64,000 bases of DNA from Taxawa tesnikishii (nom. ined.) (GCA_030247885.1 JAPDRO010000002.1:682001-746000); one strand, 5' to 3'; numbered from the stretch's first letter, positions 1 to 12,619 are shown. Made by a program: numbers and translations. Notes: generated by a model from the letters alone, not told the origin.

Positions 1-1194
1 CAGGCCAGCTGGGAAGAGGCCTTTCAGCACTACGAACAAGCGATCTCACCCCAACGAGCCATGGTCTCTCAGGACGATCTCGTCTCCGATGGGGTTCTGT
101 TCTTACATTTCCTCCTGCTGATATACGACGTCTGCTTCGTCTGCAAGGCAAGCCAGCCAGGCGACAACACACATGATGTCATGACGATGTGGGTTCAGCA
201 CCTTCATCAACTGCTGCGGATCGCAAGGCAACGAAAACAGACGTTCGACGACGAAACTCGAGCTTACATAATATGGGCGGTGGGATTGATGTGCATTGAA
301 GCGACTTTAGCTGGAGGTGAAGCCCTCGAGTTCCTCGACTTCATACTGGAAGTGTCTCCAGCATTGCGAACAGTCACCGGCCCTGAACACTATGCGCCTA
401 CGCAAGTGGATCGCATCCTTGTTGCGCCATGGAACAATCTGCAACTTGCTGATGAAGCAGAATTACTTCCTATGGTTCAGGACTGGCATCGCCAAACGAC
501 GTTTTCCATAGCAAGAGTTGCTGTTTTGGCTCGTCGCCTAAGGACAGAAGCTATAAGGACACCCTTGAATGAGCAACGAATTGCGGCTCGCCAGCAGGAG
601 ATTCTGCAAGCTCAGTCGGAGCTCTACAATGCCTTCCACAGCTGGTGGCCAAGGTTTCTTCCTCGAGACGTTTCCCCTTCGGAGTTACGTCTTCCTCCTC
701 GTGTGCAGCACATTTTCATTTATGTGAGCAGGGCACCTAAGCCTTTCTTTTGTCGCATGTGCTCGTGCTGACCCAGATTGCTCGACCAGACTTATTTGTA
801 TTTTAGCGCCTGTATGATATACTCCAGCACGAGCATGTACCCTGGCCAAACCCCTGCAGGCATGAGCGTACAGAGCCAGGTCGCAGCATACAGCAGCAAC
901 ATACTGGCACTCGCGAACGCAAATATCGACAATCCGCGCCTGGATTGCTTCAACATAGTTTTTCCCGTCTTCATGGCCGGCTTTGCTGCAACGGATCCGG
1001 ACGTAAAGGTGCAAGCCATCCGTCTCATCTGCGCAATGGAGAACACGAGTGCGGGTCGCAATACTTCCAGAAGTCGGGAGCTGCTGGTGGCGGTATGTGA
1101 GGAGCAGAGACGGCGCAATGGCGCGCCGTGGTCGGTAGATTGGGTTACGTTTTCGAGAGAGTGCGGTTTAGAGCTGGTGAATTTTGGACTTTGA
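1..1194 (+). CDS. Fungal-specific transcription factor, 3' part (PF11951-type domain)
   Basis: The 5' end lies outside the window; the frame is open from base 1. Two exons are seen: 1-723 and 790-1194, with an intron of 66 nt (GTGAGC donor, CAG acceptor) that joins in phase 0 and gives the continuous stretch HIFIYTYLYFSACMIYSS. The sequence has the helix-rich composition of the fungal_trans_2 domain that follows a Zn2Cys6 binuclear cluster in many ascomycete regulators, including the late LICAMENTSA helix and the closing segment VTFSRECGLELVNFGL. The DNA-binding cluster itself is not in the window, so target and role cannot be stated. Nuclear transcription regulator by family knowledge. The assignment to PF11951 is by pattern recognition, not search. 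Confidence 0.72.
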
Positions 1195-1700
1195 GAGACG
1201 ACAGCAAGAGCGAGGCGTTGGTTGCATTGGGAAAGGGAAGCATCGCAGAAGGTTTGCACGGTCATGTTTTGTGTCTGCGGATGGTGATGACTACGAATTA
1301 GCGTTACGAGTTGAAAAGCGTGCATTGCAAGGCGCAGGGATACTTCTTGACCTGAGTCGGAAAACAACATCCAGCTCGGCAAGATTGCCTCGACTGCATA
1401 GGTGTCGTGGGTGAAACGATCGTCTCCCTTTAGGTACGCGCAGTCACCTCACCTGCTGTGGTTGTGTATGGACGTTAAAAGGACAGTAGTAGGGTTGTGT
1501 CGAGCCGGGAAGCATTGGTTACGAGGATCTCGAACTATGATTCTGCACGCAGAGCATCCCATGTCACCCTTGACGCAATCGTTTTCCCTGCGAGCGATAG
1601 CATCAATCGGTCGATCACTCGTTGTCAGCCAATTCGTTGTCTAGCATGGTTGGTGCGTGAGTAGTTTAGCAGTCCGCTGCGGACGAGATATCCGCCGGCA

Positions 1701-1748
1701 CAGCGTCCCAGCGTCCCAGCGCCCAGCGCCCAGCGCCCAGCGCCCAGC
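1701..1748. repeat. Short tandem repeat, unit about 8 nt (CAGCGCCC)
   Basis: Roughly six near-identical copies of CAGCGCCC/CAGCGTCC in direct order. GC-rich minisatellite; no protein coding logic. Confidence 0.85.
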
Positions 1749-1918
1749 AGACAGGAGAGTTGGGAAGCTGCCGCGCCCGCGCCCGGCTCATACCACCCCA
1801 AGCTCAAGAGGCGCGCGCACTAGGGGGGAACGTTGGACGTGGAAGCCCACGATGGTGTCCACACGGTCGGGAAAAACGTCAGTAGTCAATCCTTGCTCCT
1901 GCATAACCTGCATGCGGC

Positions 1919-1989
1919 ATACTGCACACTGCACACTGCACACTGCATACTGCATACTACATACCGCATACCGCATACCGCATACCGTA
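1919..1989. repeat. Degenerate 7-nt tandem repeat (ACTGCAC / ACTGCAT / ACCGCAT)
   Basis: About ten copies of a 7-nt unit that drifts from ACTGCAC through ACTGCAT to ACCGCAT along the array, a stepwise pattern expected from replication slippage followed by spread of variants. Confidence 0.85.
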
Positions 1990-2465
1990 TGGCGTACGCG
2001 GCAGCGCGAAGGGTTGACTAGCGCTGCTGGGAGGTGGGGACACCCAACGCTTCGGTTAGTAGGTTGTGCCTGCCCTGTTAACTCCAAACTCTCTTATGCT
2101 GTCCGGTAACTGGTAACTGCTGTCTATCGTTTCACCTCAGGCTTGGCTGCCACCACGGGTACGCTGAGGCCCCATGGCCGTCTCCTGTTGGGGGCTTCGA
2201 AGGACTTCGTATCGTGGAATGAGATTTGCGCGCTTGTGTGCTGCTGTAGCCCGAAGTCGACTCCCCATCGTTTTCCCATGCTTACCGCTCGCGTGCTTCT
2301 TTGCTCGCACACGCCTCGTCCTTTAATCAGATCGTCAACCCAACAATCAGTAGCATGCATTGCACCAACCCGTAATAATTCAGTCACCCGCTAGCCTCAA
2401 AACCCCCGGCTATACAACGGCCGTGACTGGTCACGTTCAGAATCAGATGCGCGCCGCCAAGCCCA

Positions 2466-4732
2466 TCAGGCGTCCTCAGCCTCCACCCTACACAGCACCT
2501 CCTCCAGCACGCCCTCCAGGAACCCTTCCACCCCGTCTCCCATGCCCACCGGCGCAACGCTGTCCCAGTGATCGATCTCCCGCATGACCTTGTTCACTTT
2601 GCCCACCAGCTTTCGTATCTGCTCATGTGCCTGCCTCTTCAACAGCAGATCTTGAGCAGACACGGCGGGGACACCCTTACCCGAGCGGCTTTGCTGTGGT
2701 TGGGGAGAGCTGGCTTTCGCAATTAGCGAAAGCTGGTAAGCCCGCCGGTGAAGCGCAGCGTCTAGAGCCGGCAACACGACGCCTGAGAGGGCCGTGATCT
2801 CTTGCTCCGCATGAGGCGTCGACTTAGATATCGCCTGGGGCATGATGGCCGGTGAGGAGGGAGCGCTCGATCCAGACGACTCTCCCGACGTCGTATCGAA
2901 GGATGATCTGGCGTTCGTCTGACCGTTCGAATGTTGCGGTGACGGGGGCGCTGGTGTGTGCTTCATGGGCGGCTGCGGTGCGAATGTGGGAAGAGCTTGC
3001 TGCGAAGGCGATCTTGAGGAGGGTTGCTGCGCGCCGTCCTGTGTTTGGGGAGACTTGCTTCCGTCGAAAGGAGGTATGGGCGGGACTTGGTATAGGGCAG
3101 CAGATGGTTTGCGTACCGGTTGCACGGCTTGCTTGGGTGTCGTGGACCGCACGGAATCCTCGAGGGACAATCCTTTCATGTAGTTGGACATATCGGATGC
3201 GATGGATTGTTGCAGGAGATCATCGGTAAACACTTGCGGTGATTTGCCCGCGAGTGGGGAAGTTGCTTGCATTGATGCTAGCGAAACGACATTCCGAGGG
3301 GTTTGCGGCGGCGATTGCGGTAGGGGCTTCTTCACAGGTGAAGGCGGTAAGGGAACCCGTGCTGCTACCCCCGGAGACGGCGGCACTGGGATTTCGGGAG
3401 CTGGCTTCCTAGCAGGTAAAGGATCCTTGGGCAACGGCCGTGGTGGCATGCCTGAAGAGCCTGCCTTGATCGTATCCCGACCCGAATTCTCTTCATCTTG
3501 GTACCGAGTTTTCCTCGTGGAGATAGACGGCTGGGCTGCCTGATTTCTCGCGTTTGTTGCAGCTTCGTTCATGACTTTCAGCCCCGCTTCTCTTCGGCTC
3601 AGCGGTCTGACTGTACCAAAGTCCCAGAGATCTTCTTGGTCAGGATTTGTGGGTGAGTTCTCTTGCGGCTCTTCATCATCATATCCTTCCCTATCGCCAT
3701 GTCGAGCTTGCCATCTCTCGTGTCGCTCGATCAACTCAGTGAGGAATGTGGTTTTCTTAGCTCTCCTGATCCATGGATGGCGAAGCAAATCCCGTGCGCT
3801 GGGCCTTTCCTAGGCTCTTTCCTCAGACATTGCGCCACGAAATCTTTGAAGCCCGAACTGAAGTTCCCTTCCAACTGGGGCGGCGCATGCTTTGGTATCA
3901 AGAACAAGACTTTCATAGGGTGGATATCGGCGTAAGGAGGTTCGCCATTGGCAAGTTCAAGTGCAGTGATGCCGAGAGACCATATATCTGCTTTGTGGTC
4001 GTAACCAGACTGCTTAATGACCTCTGGTGCCATCCAGAATGGAGTGCCTACGAAGGTGTTCTTTTTGGTCATGGTCGCGGAGAGCTGGCCCGAGACACCG
4101 AAATCCGCCAGCTTTACTTGGCCATTGGATCCAAGGAGTATGTTGGCAGCTAGACAAATTAGTTCGTGGTTCCATAAATCCTTTCAGCCCACTTACCTTT
4201 GATATCTCGATGTAGCTTGTTGTCATTGTGCAGATATTCCAGACCCATGAGCAGTTCTCTAATAATAATACAAATATAGTCCTCGTTGATCATGCCGGGT
4301 TTCAAGAGGTCTCCGCAACTACCGCCCGAGCAGTACTCCATGATGATCCATAAGTCGGAGCCCTTCAGGTAGGATCCATAGTACTTCGTGACGTATGGCG
4401 AGTTTAGACCCGACAGAATGGAGATTTCCTGAATGATATCGTCGACCTCATCTTCGGCATTCTCGACGTCGATAACTTTCATAGCGACGGACTGGCCGGT
4501 GCGTTTGTCAACTCTGCAGACGAATCAGTGGCTGGGACAGTCCGCTTGAGGCGAGCAAAGACGGTACCCTTTGTATACCTTGCCGAAACTGCCTCCGCCT
4601 GGGCCAGGTCAGCACTGTTGCGAACCGAGAGTAGCCATGCTCGACATCGGAGCCCTTACCGATGCAAGTCTGCTTTGTGTAAAGCGTCTCCGGATCTATA
4701 GCACCACTCGCAAAACCTGCAGCAACCGACAT
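2466..4732 (-). CDS. Ste20-type protein kinase, GCK-III subfamily (Nak1/POD-6/Kic1-like)
   Basis: Exons: 4732-4660, 4598-4568, 4513-4197, 4149-2466. Joined, the start reads [10 protein letters not shown] and the glycine loop is [13 protein letters not shown] (about residues 23-35). Further kinase landmarks: VAMK lysine near residue 47, HRDIK near 136, ADFG near 157, and the activation segment [12 protein letters not shown]. The inserted motif [19 protein letters not shown] is typical of the GCK-III kinases that act upstream of the Cot1/Orb6 NDR kinase in the morphogenesis (MOR) network controlling polarity and septation. The tail (residues about 266-700) is Pro/Ser-rich and ends in a charged helical segment. 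The frame breaks at TTT 3806-3808 (minus AAA) inside subdomain XI: one more A gives [14 protein letters not shown] and opens the rest to the stop. With that base the product is about 701 aa. Sid1-like kinases are the main alternative. Confidence 0.88.
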
Positions 4733-5712
4733 GGCGTACCCTTTCGACCTGCGAACGACAGAAGGGCTGGAGTGCCCTATGTGTAGTGAAGGCCAAAACG
4801 CGCTGCGGACGAGCGCTCAATGGACAGCAATGCGTGAGCAGGTCGTATTCGTGAAGTCTTGTTGTTTGTTCACCACTGCCTGCGTATCGCCGTGCCGTTT
4901 TTCCTGCTCTTTGAATGCTTCGTTGCTTCCTGCAGCTGCGCGACTATGATGTACGACTGGCAGTTGCGGTGGGTTGGGTTGCAGTCGAACAACAGCAGCT
5001 CCGTATCTCTTCCACAACAGGGGTTTAGATGTTGCGGTTCTCTCCAACACGAGGGAGGTTCAAGGGTGCAGGTATCAAGGCGAGGCAGGCTCGATTGGTG
5101 GATGGCTTGTCCGGCCAGGCGCTCTCTGGGAACAAGGCGCTCGCAGATAGGCGTTCGCGTTGGGATGCGGCAGGATTGAGCGTGCCCGAAAGAGAACAGG
5201 ATGGATTGTCGTGTTTGTGTCACATCACTCTGCTTCAGCTGAGAGGTGTAGGGCGGCTGCTGTCTGGAGACGTGTTGGAAATTATGCTAAGGTCAACACA
5301 CACGAGAGGTAAACATTGAAGGGCGGGACGAGGGACCCCCGCCTAGCGTTTCACGACCCCAAGAACAGCGCCAATGCCTGCAGGTACGCCAATGCCCGAA
5401 TCAAACACTGAAACACACGCAGAAACACACACATGTCCCTGTGTTTACTCGTCACGCAAAGACAGTGAGAATCTCCGTGAAGGGTGCGGCCATTTGCAAT
5501 CGTCAGTTGTATCTGCCGCTATCTTCTCTTGATTCGGTTCGGCCGTTACTGCATTAGCTCTTCCACCGACGCAGATACGAGTACCCATGTTTCCTGCTGT
5601 GTCAGGCCAGCCGTCATTTCGCGTGTGCATGTTCGTGTTTCTAGTCATGGCCCAGCCGCAGCCGCATGATGCCCTGTCTATACATCCCGCACTCCCATCC
5701 GTGTGCCCACCA
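4733..5712. other. Intergenic, promoter side of the kinase and 3' side of the UBX gene
   Basis: About 980 nt with no recognisable gene on either strand. It should contain the kinase promoter and 5' UTR and the terminator of the UBX gene. No clear core elements could be named. Confidence 0.5.
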
Positions 5713-7365
5713 TTACTCCGCCTCCGTGAACTCGACCATGATGGAGCCGTTCTTCAAACCCGCCTCCGCAATGGTACTGTCAAGGCTCTCGATCAGATTA
5801 CGGCCCATGAATATGAGCTCAAAGTCGACATTCTCCTTGCCCTCCACCGGCGACGCCTTGAGCCATTCGTAGATCCTGCGCACCGGGTCCGAGAGCGCGA
5901 ACCTCCTGATTTGCCGACCGCCCGAGTACCTGAACTGGATGCGCGTCGATGTGGCGGGGTCCGTGGGCTCGGTGTGCGCGTTGTTCGACGAGATCTGCGC
6001 AAATGGACTGACGACACCTGTGGACGGGCCGGCGTCGCCGTTATCGACTGGTGCTCCCATGTCCGAGGTATCCATTGCATCCGGATCCACGACAGCCCCT
6101 TTGCCCTTATCTGTGTCTTTGGTAAGGGCATCTGGATCGTCGTCCCTAACTTTGGATCCGCCACCGTTGGTGAGACTGTTTTGCATGGCTAGCTCGAGCA
6201 TCTCTTCTTCCGTCATCCTGGCCACGTCTTTGGTCTTCTTCTCTGGCTTGCGTTGTGCTACTGGATTCTTTGCGAATGATTTCAAGCTGTACCGGTCCAG
6301 GAATTCGTGCAGGTCCATCAAGAAATCTGCCGGCTTCGGAACAGGAGGACCCGACCACACCTTGACCTGCTCGCCGGTCCGAGGATCGACGATTGCGATG
6401 TGTGGGTAGGCGTCCTCGACATCTTTATTGTGAAAATAATAGTTAATGTATTGACCTCCTCTCGGATCATCTTTGTTGTACTGCATGAAGATGAAGTTCT
6501 CCTTGACCGTGTCCCTGATCTGAGCGTTCTTCCAGATGTCGCGGTTGAGAACCTGGCAGTCAAATATCGACGGATCCTGAATGTTGATCAATAACCACTT
6601 CTCCTCCCCTTTGCCCTCATCTCTTGCGTCTTGGAAAGAGAGAGGTGTGATCAAATCCACCGGCGGTCTGAATAACTCTGCAAGAAGATTCGACTTTGCC
6701 GAAGACTCTGATTGGCCACCGGTCGCTCGGGCAAGGTTGCGCCGCCGCGCCTCCGGGTCTGCGTCTTCGTCATCCCAGACAGAAGTCTGATTGAAGATTC
6801 CGGGACGACCTGCTGCTTGGCCGTCAGTATGAGAAGCTTGCCCCACTGTGGTAGGTTGCTAACCTCTTCGCTGCCGGGCCATCATTTGTTCTGCGATGGC
6901 GGCTCTCATGTCGTCCTCATCACCACCCCAGTTGGATCCTGGCCCTACAAGAGTCTCTGTCGTCCGTGCCATAGGTGCCCTCACTTCTTCGGCCCCGCCA
7001 GCGCCTGCCGCACCATAGGCCTCCTCTTGCAACCTGCGCGCGAGGGCCTCATCGTCTTCGTATGTCATTCCAGCGGCACCCTGGCTCTGTGCGGTGCCCA
7101 TAATCTGGGCATCGTCGTCGTCATCGTCTATTGTGACCGTGCCGTGTTCGTCCTCTGTGTATCGTGGCCTTGGTCCATCTCTACTTGGTTGCTGCTGCGC
7201 CGAGCTAGTTTGAGGCAACGAGGCACCCATGTCGGCTCCATCGCTGTCGAAGTACAACTGTATGGCTTGTTCGAGGTTGCCATCAGTCAAAGTAAGGTAT
7301 TGCTGAGCGCGTTCAGGATCGGCCGAGGTGATGCTCGTGAACTGGACAATGAGGCCGTCATCCAT
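5713..7365 (-). CDS. UBA-UAS-UBX domain protein (Ubx5/UBXD7-like Cdc48 cofactor)
   Basis: Exons 7365-6864 and 6812-5713; the intron (51 nt) has a TACTGAC branch site and joins ARQRR to AGRPGIFNQTS. The predicted product is 533 aa. The start chosen is the ATG that gives MDDGLIVQFTSIT, the usual opening of the UBA-like domain (residues 1-45). A DEALARRLQEE segment, a UAS thioredoxin-like domain (FRPPVDLITPLSF to about residue 335; contains WLLINIQ and QYNKDDPRG), a UIM-like TEEEMLELAMQNSL helix, and a C-terminal UBX domain (RIQFRYSGGRQIRRF to the end) follow in the order known for Ubx5 and mammalian UBXN7. Such proteins bind ubiquitin through UBA/UIM and the Cdc48/p97 ATPase through UBX. No frame break is present. 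Confidence 0.9.
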
Positions 7366-7913
7366 GCTGGGCGGCTGCGTCGGCTTCGTAGAAGATAGAG
7401 CTTTCAATCTTCAGGCCGACCGAGACAGAACACGCACCACGGTTGCCTGCGCTGGAGGTAGCGTAGAAGATGTGGCGGGTTGCGATGTGTCTTTAAGTAG
7501 GATGTCGGGCAGCCAGACACGGACGGACAGGAAGGTGTGTGTTGCAGTGTTGTGGTCTGTCACTGTCGCTGTCACCGAGTTGCAGGTTGATAAAGGGTCT
7601 AGGTTTGCAGGGAGCCAGAAAATGACAGATGTACTCTAATGTAGGTGTTTTGTGTGTTTCTGTACAAACATCGTCATGCTTTCACGCCGTACATACGCCC
7701 GAGGTTAACCCAGCCCACCCCAGCCCAGCCCGTGCCCGTGCGCTTGTGGAAGCAGCCATGTGACAGAACCACACTACACGACCCTACACTGCGGACATTG
7801 TCGTCCAAGGCCGCGAGTACATTCAACAATGGCAGGAGAATCAATGCAACAAGCATCTCTGGCTTCCGGTCGCCCTTTTCACCGGTAGTTATAGTTGTAA
7901 GAGGCTGCATAAG
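7366..7913. other. Intergenic between PEX1 3' end and UBX gene 5' end
   Basis: 548 nt; both neighbours are on the minus strand. It should hold the PEX1 terminator and the UBX gene promoter. No gene was recognised. Confidence 0.5.
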
Positions 7914-10900
7914 CTACATCAGACTGGTACGGGCGCCAATCTCATTTCCAGCCTGTCCATTGGGCATCTCGCCGTTCCTGCCCACAACGAACTCCTTATA
8001 GATACCCTGCAACCTCCTCTGCTCCTGTCTGCTGATAGAAGGCCGCGTAGTAGACAGACTCTTCCGGATGTGTTGCCACCCGATGACCGGCTCCTGTTGA
8101 CGGTCATCTGTATCCTCTGTCGGTGCATCGCGAGCCGGATCTCTTTGGTTGTGCTCCTGGGATCGCTGTTGCTTAGCCCGTCTACGGGCGACCTCGATCG
8201 CCGATAGCTTGGATGCGATAGAGGCCCGCTCGGCTAGAGCGGCATATGTCGTCTGTGAAAGATTCCCTGCACCTTCAGGGGTACGCTACTTTCGTCGCCA
8301 AGCCGGAAGAAGGTAAAGTCCCTATGCCCAGCACCGCCTGTTGCAGACGACTTCTTCGTCTTTTCCATCCCCCGTCAAGTACATCGGTGGGTCCGAGTAT
8401 GTTGTGGATGGCCTCAAGGTGGGCATTGTACATGACAGCCTGCAGATCCGCGCCGGAATATCCTTCCGTTTGTCGCGCTACTTCTTGCAGACTCCCTTCT
8501 CCTTCCGCATGCAGCAAGGAGTTCTCGAGTCTGAGTTTGCTGCTGACTGCCTTCAGAATATCAAGTCTGTCGTCCAAACTTGGCATATCGCACAGCAAGC
8601 TCTTGTCGAGTCGACCAGGCCGCAGTAACGCTGGATCTATCAGATCCGGACGACTCGTCGCGGCGAGCACATAGACACCACTCAAACCTTCAGCGCCGTC
8701 CATCTGCGTCAGCAGTTGGTTGACAACCCTGTCGGTCACACCGGTGCTGTCGTGCCCTCTCTTCGGAGCTATACTGTCAAACTCGTCGAAAAACAGCACA
8801 CACGGTCGGGCAGCTTCCGCTCGTTCGAAAAGGTCGCGTACACTTTTCTCGCTTGCGCCAATGTACTTGTTGAGGATCTCCGGGCCTTTGACTGAGATGA
8901 AATTGAGGCCACACTCACCCGCTACAGCGGAGGCCAACAACGTCTTTCCGCAGCCAGGATAACCATAGAGAAGCAGTCCAGATCGAAGGCGCAAAGGGCA
9001 ATGCGCGAAGATAGGAGCATACGTCGTAGGATATTGGAGCGTTTCAAGAAGTGTTTGTCGGGTCTCGCGAAGACCACCGATTGATGAAAAGGTCGTTGTG
9101 GAAGACTGAAGGGTAACGTTCCTCAGAGAGGCTGGTGTAAAGCCCTTCAACGCTGCCGCAAAGTCGCGGTTAGACAGTATGATCCCAGAATCTGTACCGT
9201 CTCCGAAACCGTGTGGAGCAGAGACTGATCTCACGAGAGCCTCACTGTGCGCACGAGACACCAACAGGGTCAAATCTCCCGGCATGTAACCATCTGTCTG
9301 ACCGGCAATGTCCAGTAGGTCAATAGAAGGGTCAAGAAGGAAGCCTTCATCCCCACCATCAGTGGTAGTATCGTCCTTGCCTGACTCGTCCATCCAAGCA
9401 CTTCCGTCACTTGTGTTTCTGTCGTTGCCGAAAGAGCCCTTGCCCTTCTGCTCGATCAATTGTTTGAGTACCTGCCGCCTGCCGTCTTTGTTTGGAGCCT
9501 TGAGTGAGACAACGTCACGCAGGATGTGACCGCCAACCACAACCGCATTCAACGATTCTTTGCCCTGAGCCGTCGCAAGCAGGACGACACCGGAGTCCCT
9601 TGACGCGTATTGACGGACAACCGAGCATACAAGCTCACTGACTTGCCTACTCCGACCGTTCTCGCCGCCGATCTGAAGTTCAGTCTCCACCGGGCAGAGC
9701 TTGTCTAAATCATCCAGGATAACCAAGGACTTTCCTCCAAGCCGTGCGCCCCACGAAGCGGACCCGAACACCCTGTGTAACGCTTCTTTGATGGTGGAAA
9801 CCCTCGTCTCGTCCGTCATCAAGGTCCGGCAGGAGAAGTATATTACGTGATACAATTGCTCTGAGCGGAGTCGGTGAGCCACAAGTTGAGTAAGAGAGGT
9901 TTTCCCAGACCCGAGACTGCCAGTCAGTAACACCGAGGATGAATGAGAGAGATATGATCGCAATTGAGAGATTACAAGGTCAATGCCGACCAGACTCGGC
10001 TCGATATGCGGCAGCCCTTCCCTGGACCGCTGTAGGCAATCTCCGGGGGTCGTGAAATGGGAGCCTGGACAGTCATCCCAAGCTTGCGTTCGGCACCAAG
10101 GAGCCAAGTGACAGGTTTCTTGGCAGATTCTGGTGACAAAGATATAGGATCAAACCGAAGAACGCCGCCTGGCCATGCCGTTGCATCATCCTTACCAGCC
10201 TCTGCTGGTAGTACCATACCATCCGTCAAGGGCCCTTCAAGCAGACCGGGAGCCTCTTCATCACCGCCAAAGAGCGCCCTTACGCGTTGAACTGCTGCTG
10301 CCTTCTCCGCTTCCGACTCTCCACCAAACTTGATAGCTGAAGAGCCTAATGTCCCCGACATTGTGAATGGAAAAATCCGTAAGTTCTTCACAGCAACTTC
10401 CTTCGGTGTAGTTTGCTTAAGGACAGAAGTGGTCTTCGCTACTTGCGCAGGTGCCGCTTCAACTTTGATGACAAGGCCTACGAAGCCGACGAGTCCCAGG
10501 GTGGCACAAAGCATGGAGGACAGAGCTGCGTGTCTCTTATCCGGAGCGTCTTCCCAAGGGACTAGTCTTGCAACAACCTTTGTGGCCGGTCTCTCGGATT
10601 CCATGGCCTGCGCTTGCGGATCTATGACCTCCTGAAGATTTGCAGGTCGCACTAGTGAGGTAGCTGCCCATGTCACACCCTTCAGGCCTTTGGTTAGTAG
10701 AAGTTCCGGGTCTACCCAAATGCGGAGACCTAGGTCTGCGGATTCAGAATCGACTTCGTCGAACCAACCGTTTGCTAGACTGCGGTCTACCCCTCGTAGG
10801 AATACGGGGCGACGAACAGTGCTTTCATCACGCACACTGCGATGGCGGGTGTTGCTGGCTGCACTCCATCCGCCCATACTTTTCCTGCTGGTACTGGCCA

Positions 10901-11790
10901 CGCTCCTGCTTTCTCGACGAGAGTCTCTCGACGAGGATTCACGAACCTTAGGCGCCACAATGACTTCGGCATCAGGGGATATCTTGAAGAACTGCTGCGC
11001 TTGAGTTGCTGACGGCTCCAAAGACGTGACAAGTACATTCGCTGTCGATGTGGGTGTCAGGTGCAATGTAAGCGGGTGGTGCTGTTTGGAAACGTGAGGG
11101 TGAGGCAATGCCCTAATCTGTGAAAGGAAGTTCATCTCTAGAAAGCGAGAGTGCAACTCAATGACTTTGTTCAGTCAGTAAAACAGCCATTGTCGACGGA
11201 TTTCGGGAGATGGCCATACTTTCCCAATCCGTCGGCGTCAGCGGTTCGATGTGGACCGTGTGAACTTGCGGAGGGTCAATATGAAGAGTGACTCCAACCT
11301 ACTAAGTGCAATCAGCGCAGACTCGTATCCCAAACACCTTATTCTCTGCTCACCTTTTGGCCCTCTACGATCCCTAGTACCCTCGCGAACGTTGTGTCTA
11401 TTTCCACCGTGTCGACACTTTGATCCTGCCTGCCGCCCCCAGTCCTGCCGGTCCGAAGTCCATCTTTCCCCACTAGAGGCGCAAGCTTGCTCTTACTTGG
11501 CATGCCAGTCCATCCAAGATACACGGATTGCTGTTTGCTTGCAGCACTTGGCTTTGAGTCGGTGCCCGGAGCTGTTGGTTGCCGGTAGCTTAGTTCCACA
11601 ACGACATTTTGGGCTATCTGGAAATTTCAGTTACCGTGCTTGGAATTTGTGGTTGACCACGCACTGTGTTTGCATTGAGAAGTACCGCGACCAAGGAAGA
11701 AGGTAGGTTCAACAGGCAGCTCTTGAGCTGAGGTAGTAGAACGACTTCTGCTTGGCTAGCAGAGCTGGCAGCTCTCTTTACGGGAGCCAT
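7914..11790 (-). CDS. PEX1: Peroxin-1, peroxisomal AAA+ ATPase
   Basis: Exons 11790-11665, 11617-11354, 11298-11220, 11164-8290 and 8233-7914. The first reads MAPVKRAASS and CLLNLPSSLVAVLLNANT, joining to IAQNVVVELSYR, the Pex1 N-domain; WTGMPSK, VEIDTTFARVLG and WEIIELHSRFLEMNFLSQ follow. D1 has Walker A GSLGSGKTS; D2 has GYPGCGKT, Walker B CVLFFDEFD and the SRH segment ATSRPDLIDPALLRPGR. With Pex6 it extracts ubiquitinated Pex5 from the peroxisomal membrane. Two frame breaks occur: one between the N-domain and D1 (C/G runs at 10020-10022 or 10045-10049) and one after D2 (runs at 8361-8364 or 8369-8373). Adding one base at each, plus the 56-nt last intron, gives 1222 codons and the conserved ending GARTSLM. 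The last intron is less certain than the others. Confidence 0.93.
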
Positions 11791-12619
11791 TGACCGGAGG
11801 TGATGATAGGAAACTGGGAAGCACTCCTCTTTGCCCGCAATTTACGGCACCAAAAGCATTGAGGTGATTATGCGGGATGTCAGTTAAAGGTGTAGGGACA
11901 GTTAGATGGAGACGGAGAGACCTTAGCGTGGGGAAGCTCAACCGAGGTTCGGCAGAGGTCCGAAAGCGTCCTAGGCAGGGAAAGGGAAAGCGAAACCATC
12001 CCGGTCACCTCGTCCTCCGGGCGTAGTGAAAACGAACAAGTTAGCTATATTAGAGATGAGAATATCACTTCATGTGCCCAAAGAACTACTTCTGACCTAA
12101 AGGCTGGATCTTCCTTTTCATCAAGTTGATACTCCAACAAGTCGAACGTAGCATTTGCACTAGAAACCTGATCGGGTTTGGATAGCCGTGGCCTCAACCA
12201 CTGTGCTGGGCTCCTGCTTTCGCCCCCTCCGTTCACTCGACCACAGCGTATGTGTGAACTACTTCTCTCTTTCTCGGTAGAGAGGCACAACATCTTCTGT
12301 GCGGGGGCGGTCTATACTTATTGTTCCTCCACAAAGCGATTTATCTCACCAGAGCTATTCCTTCACACCATTCTCTGTTGACTTCTTCCGACGAAACAAC
12401 CTGTCCTATGGAAGCTAGCCATCTTAGCGCTATTATGTGTAATTTCATCCGAGAACCATTCTGTTCCTCTCTTCGACTTGAACCGCAGATCGGGCGGCGA
12501 CTTGTCGTGATCACATCTTCGCCAACTGATGTTCCAGAGCCTCAACATACAACATACCCTCACCTCTCAAGGACCGTGCTGAAGAGCTCATAGTTGTTCC
12601 AATGTATCATCTCCCGCGG
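11791..12619. other. PEX1 upstream region and start of a degenerate zone
   Basis: No gene can be supported. Short open stretches exist on the minus strand (for instance one containing TFDLLEYQLDEKEDPAFRS near 12070-12150) but none could be linked to a family or spliced into a larger product. The zone continues into the regulator relic and may hold more debris of it. Confidence 0.4.

Larger units (their letters stand above)
1195..2465. other. Intergenic, no gene seen; low-complexity DNA
   Basis: Both flanking genes end here (transcription factor on plus, kinase on minus), so this is a shared 3' region of about 1.27 kb. No conserved coding segment was recognised on either strand. It contains two short tandem arrays, listed separately at 1701-1748 and 1919-1989. 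Confidence 0.6.
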
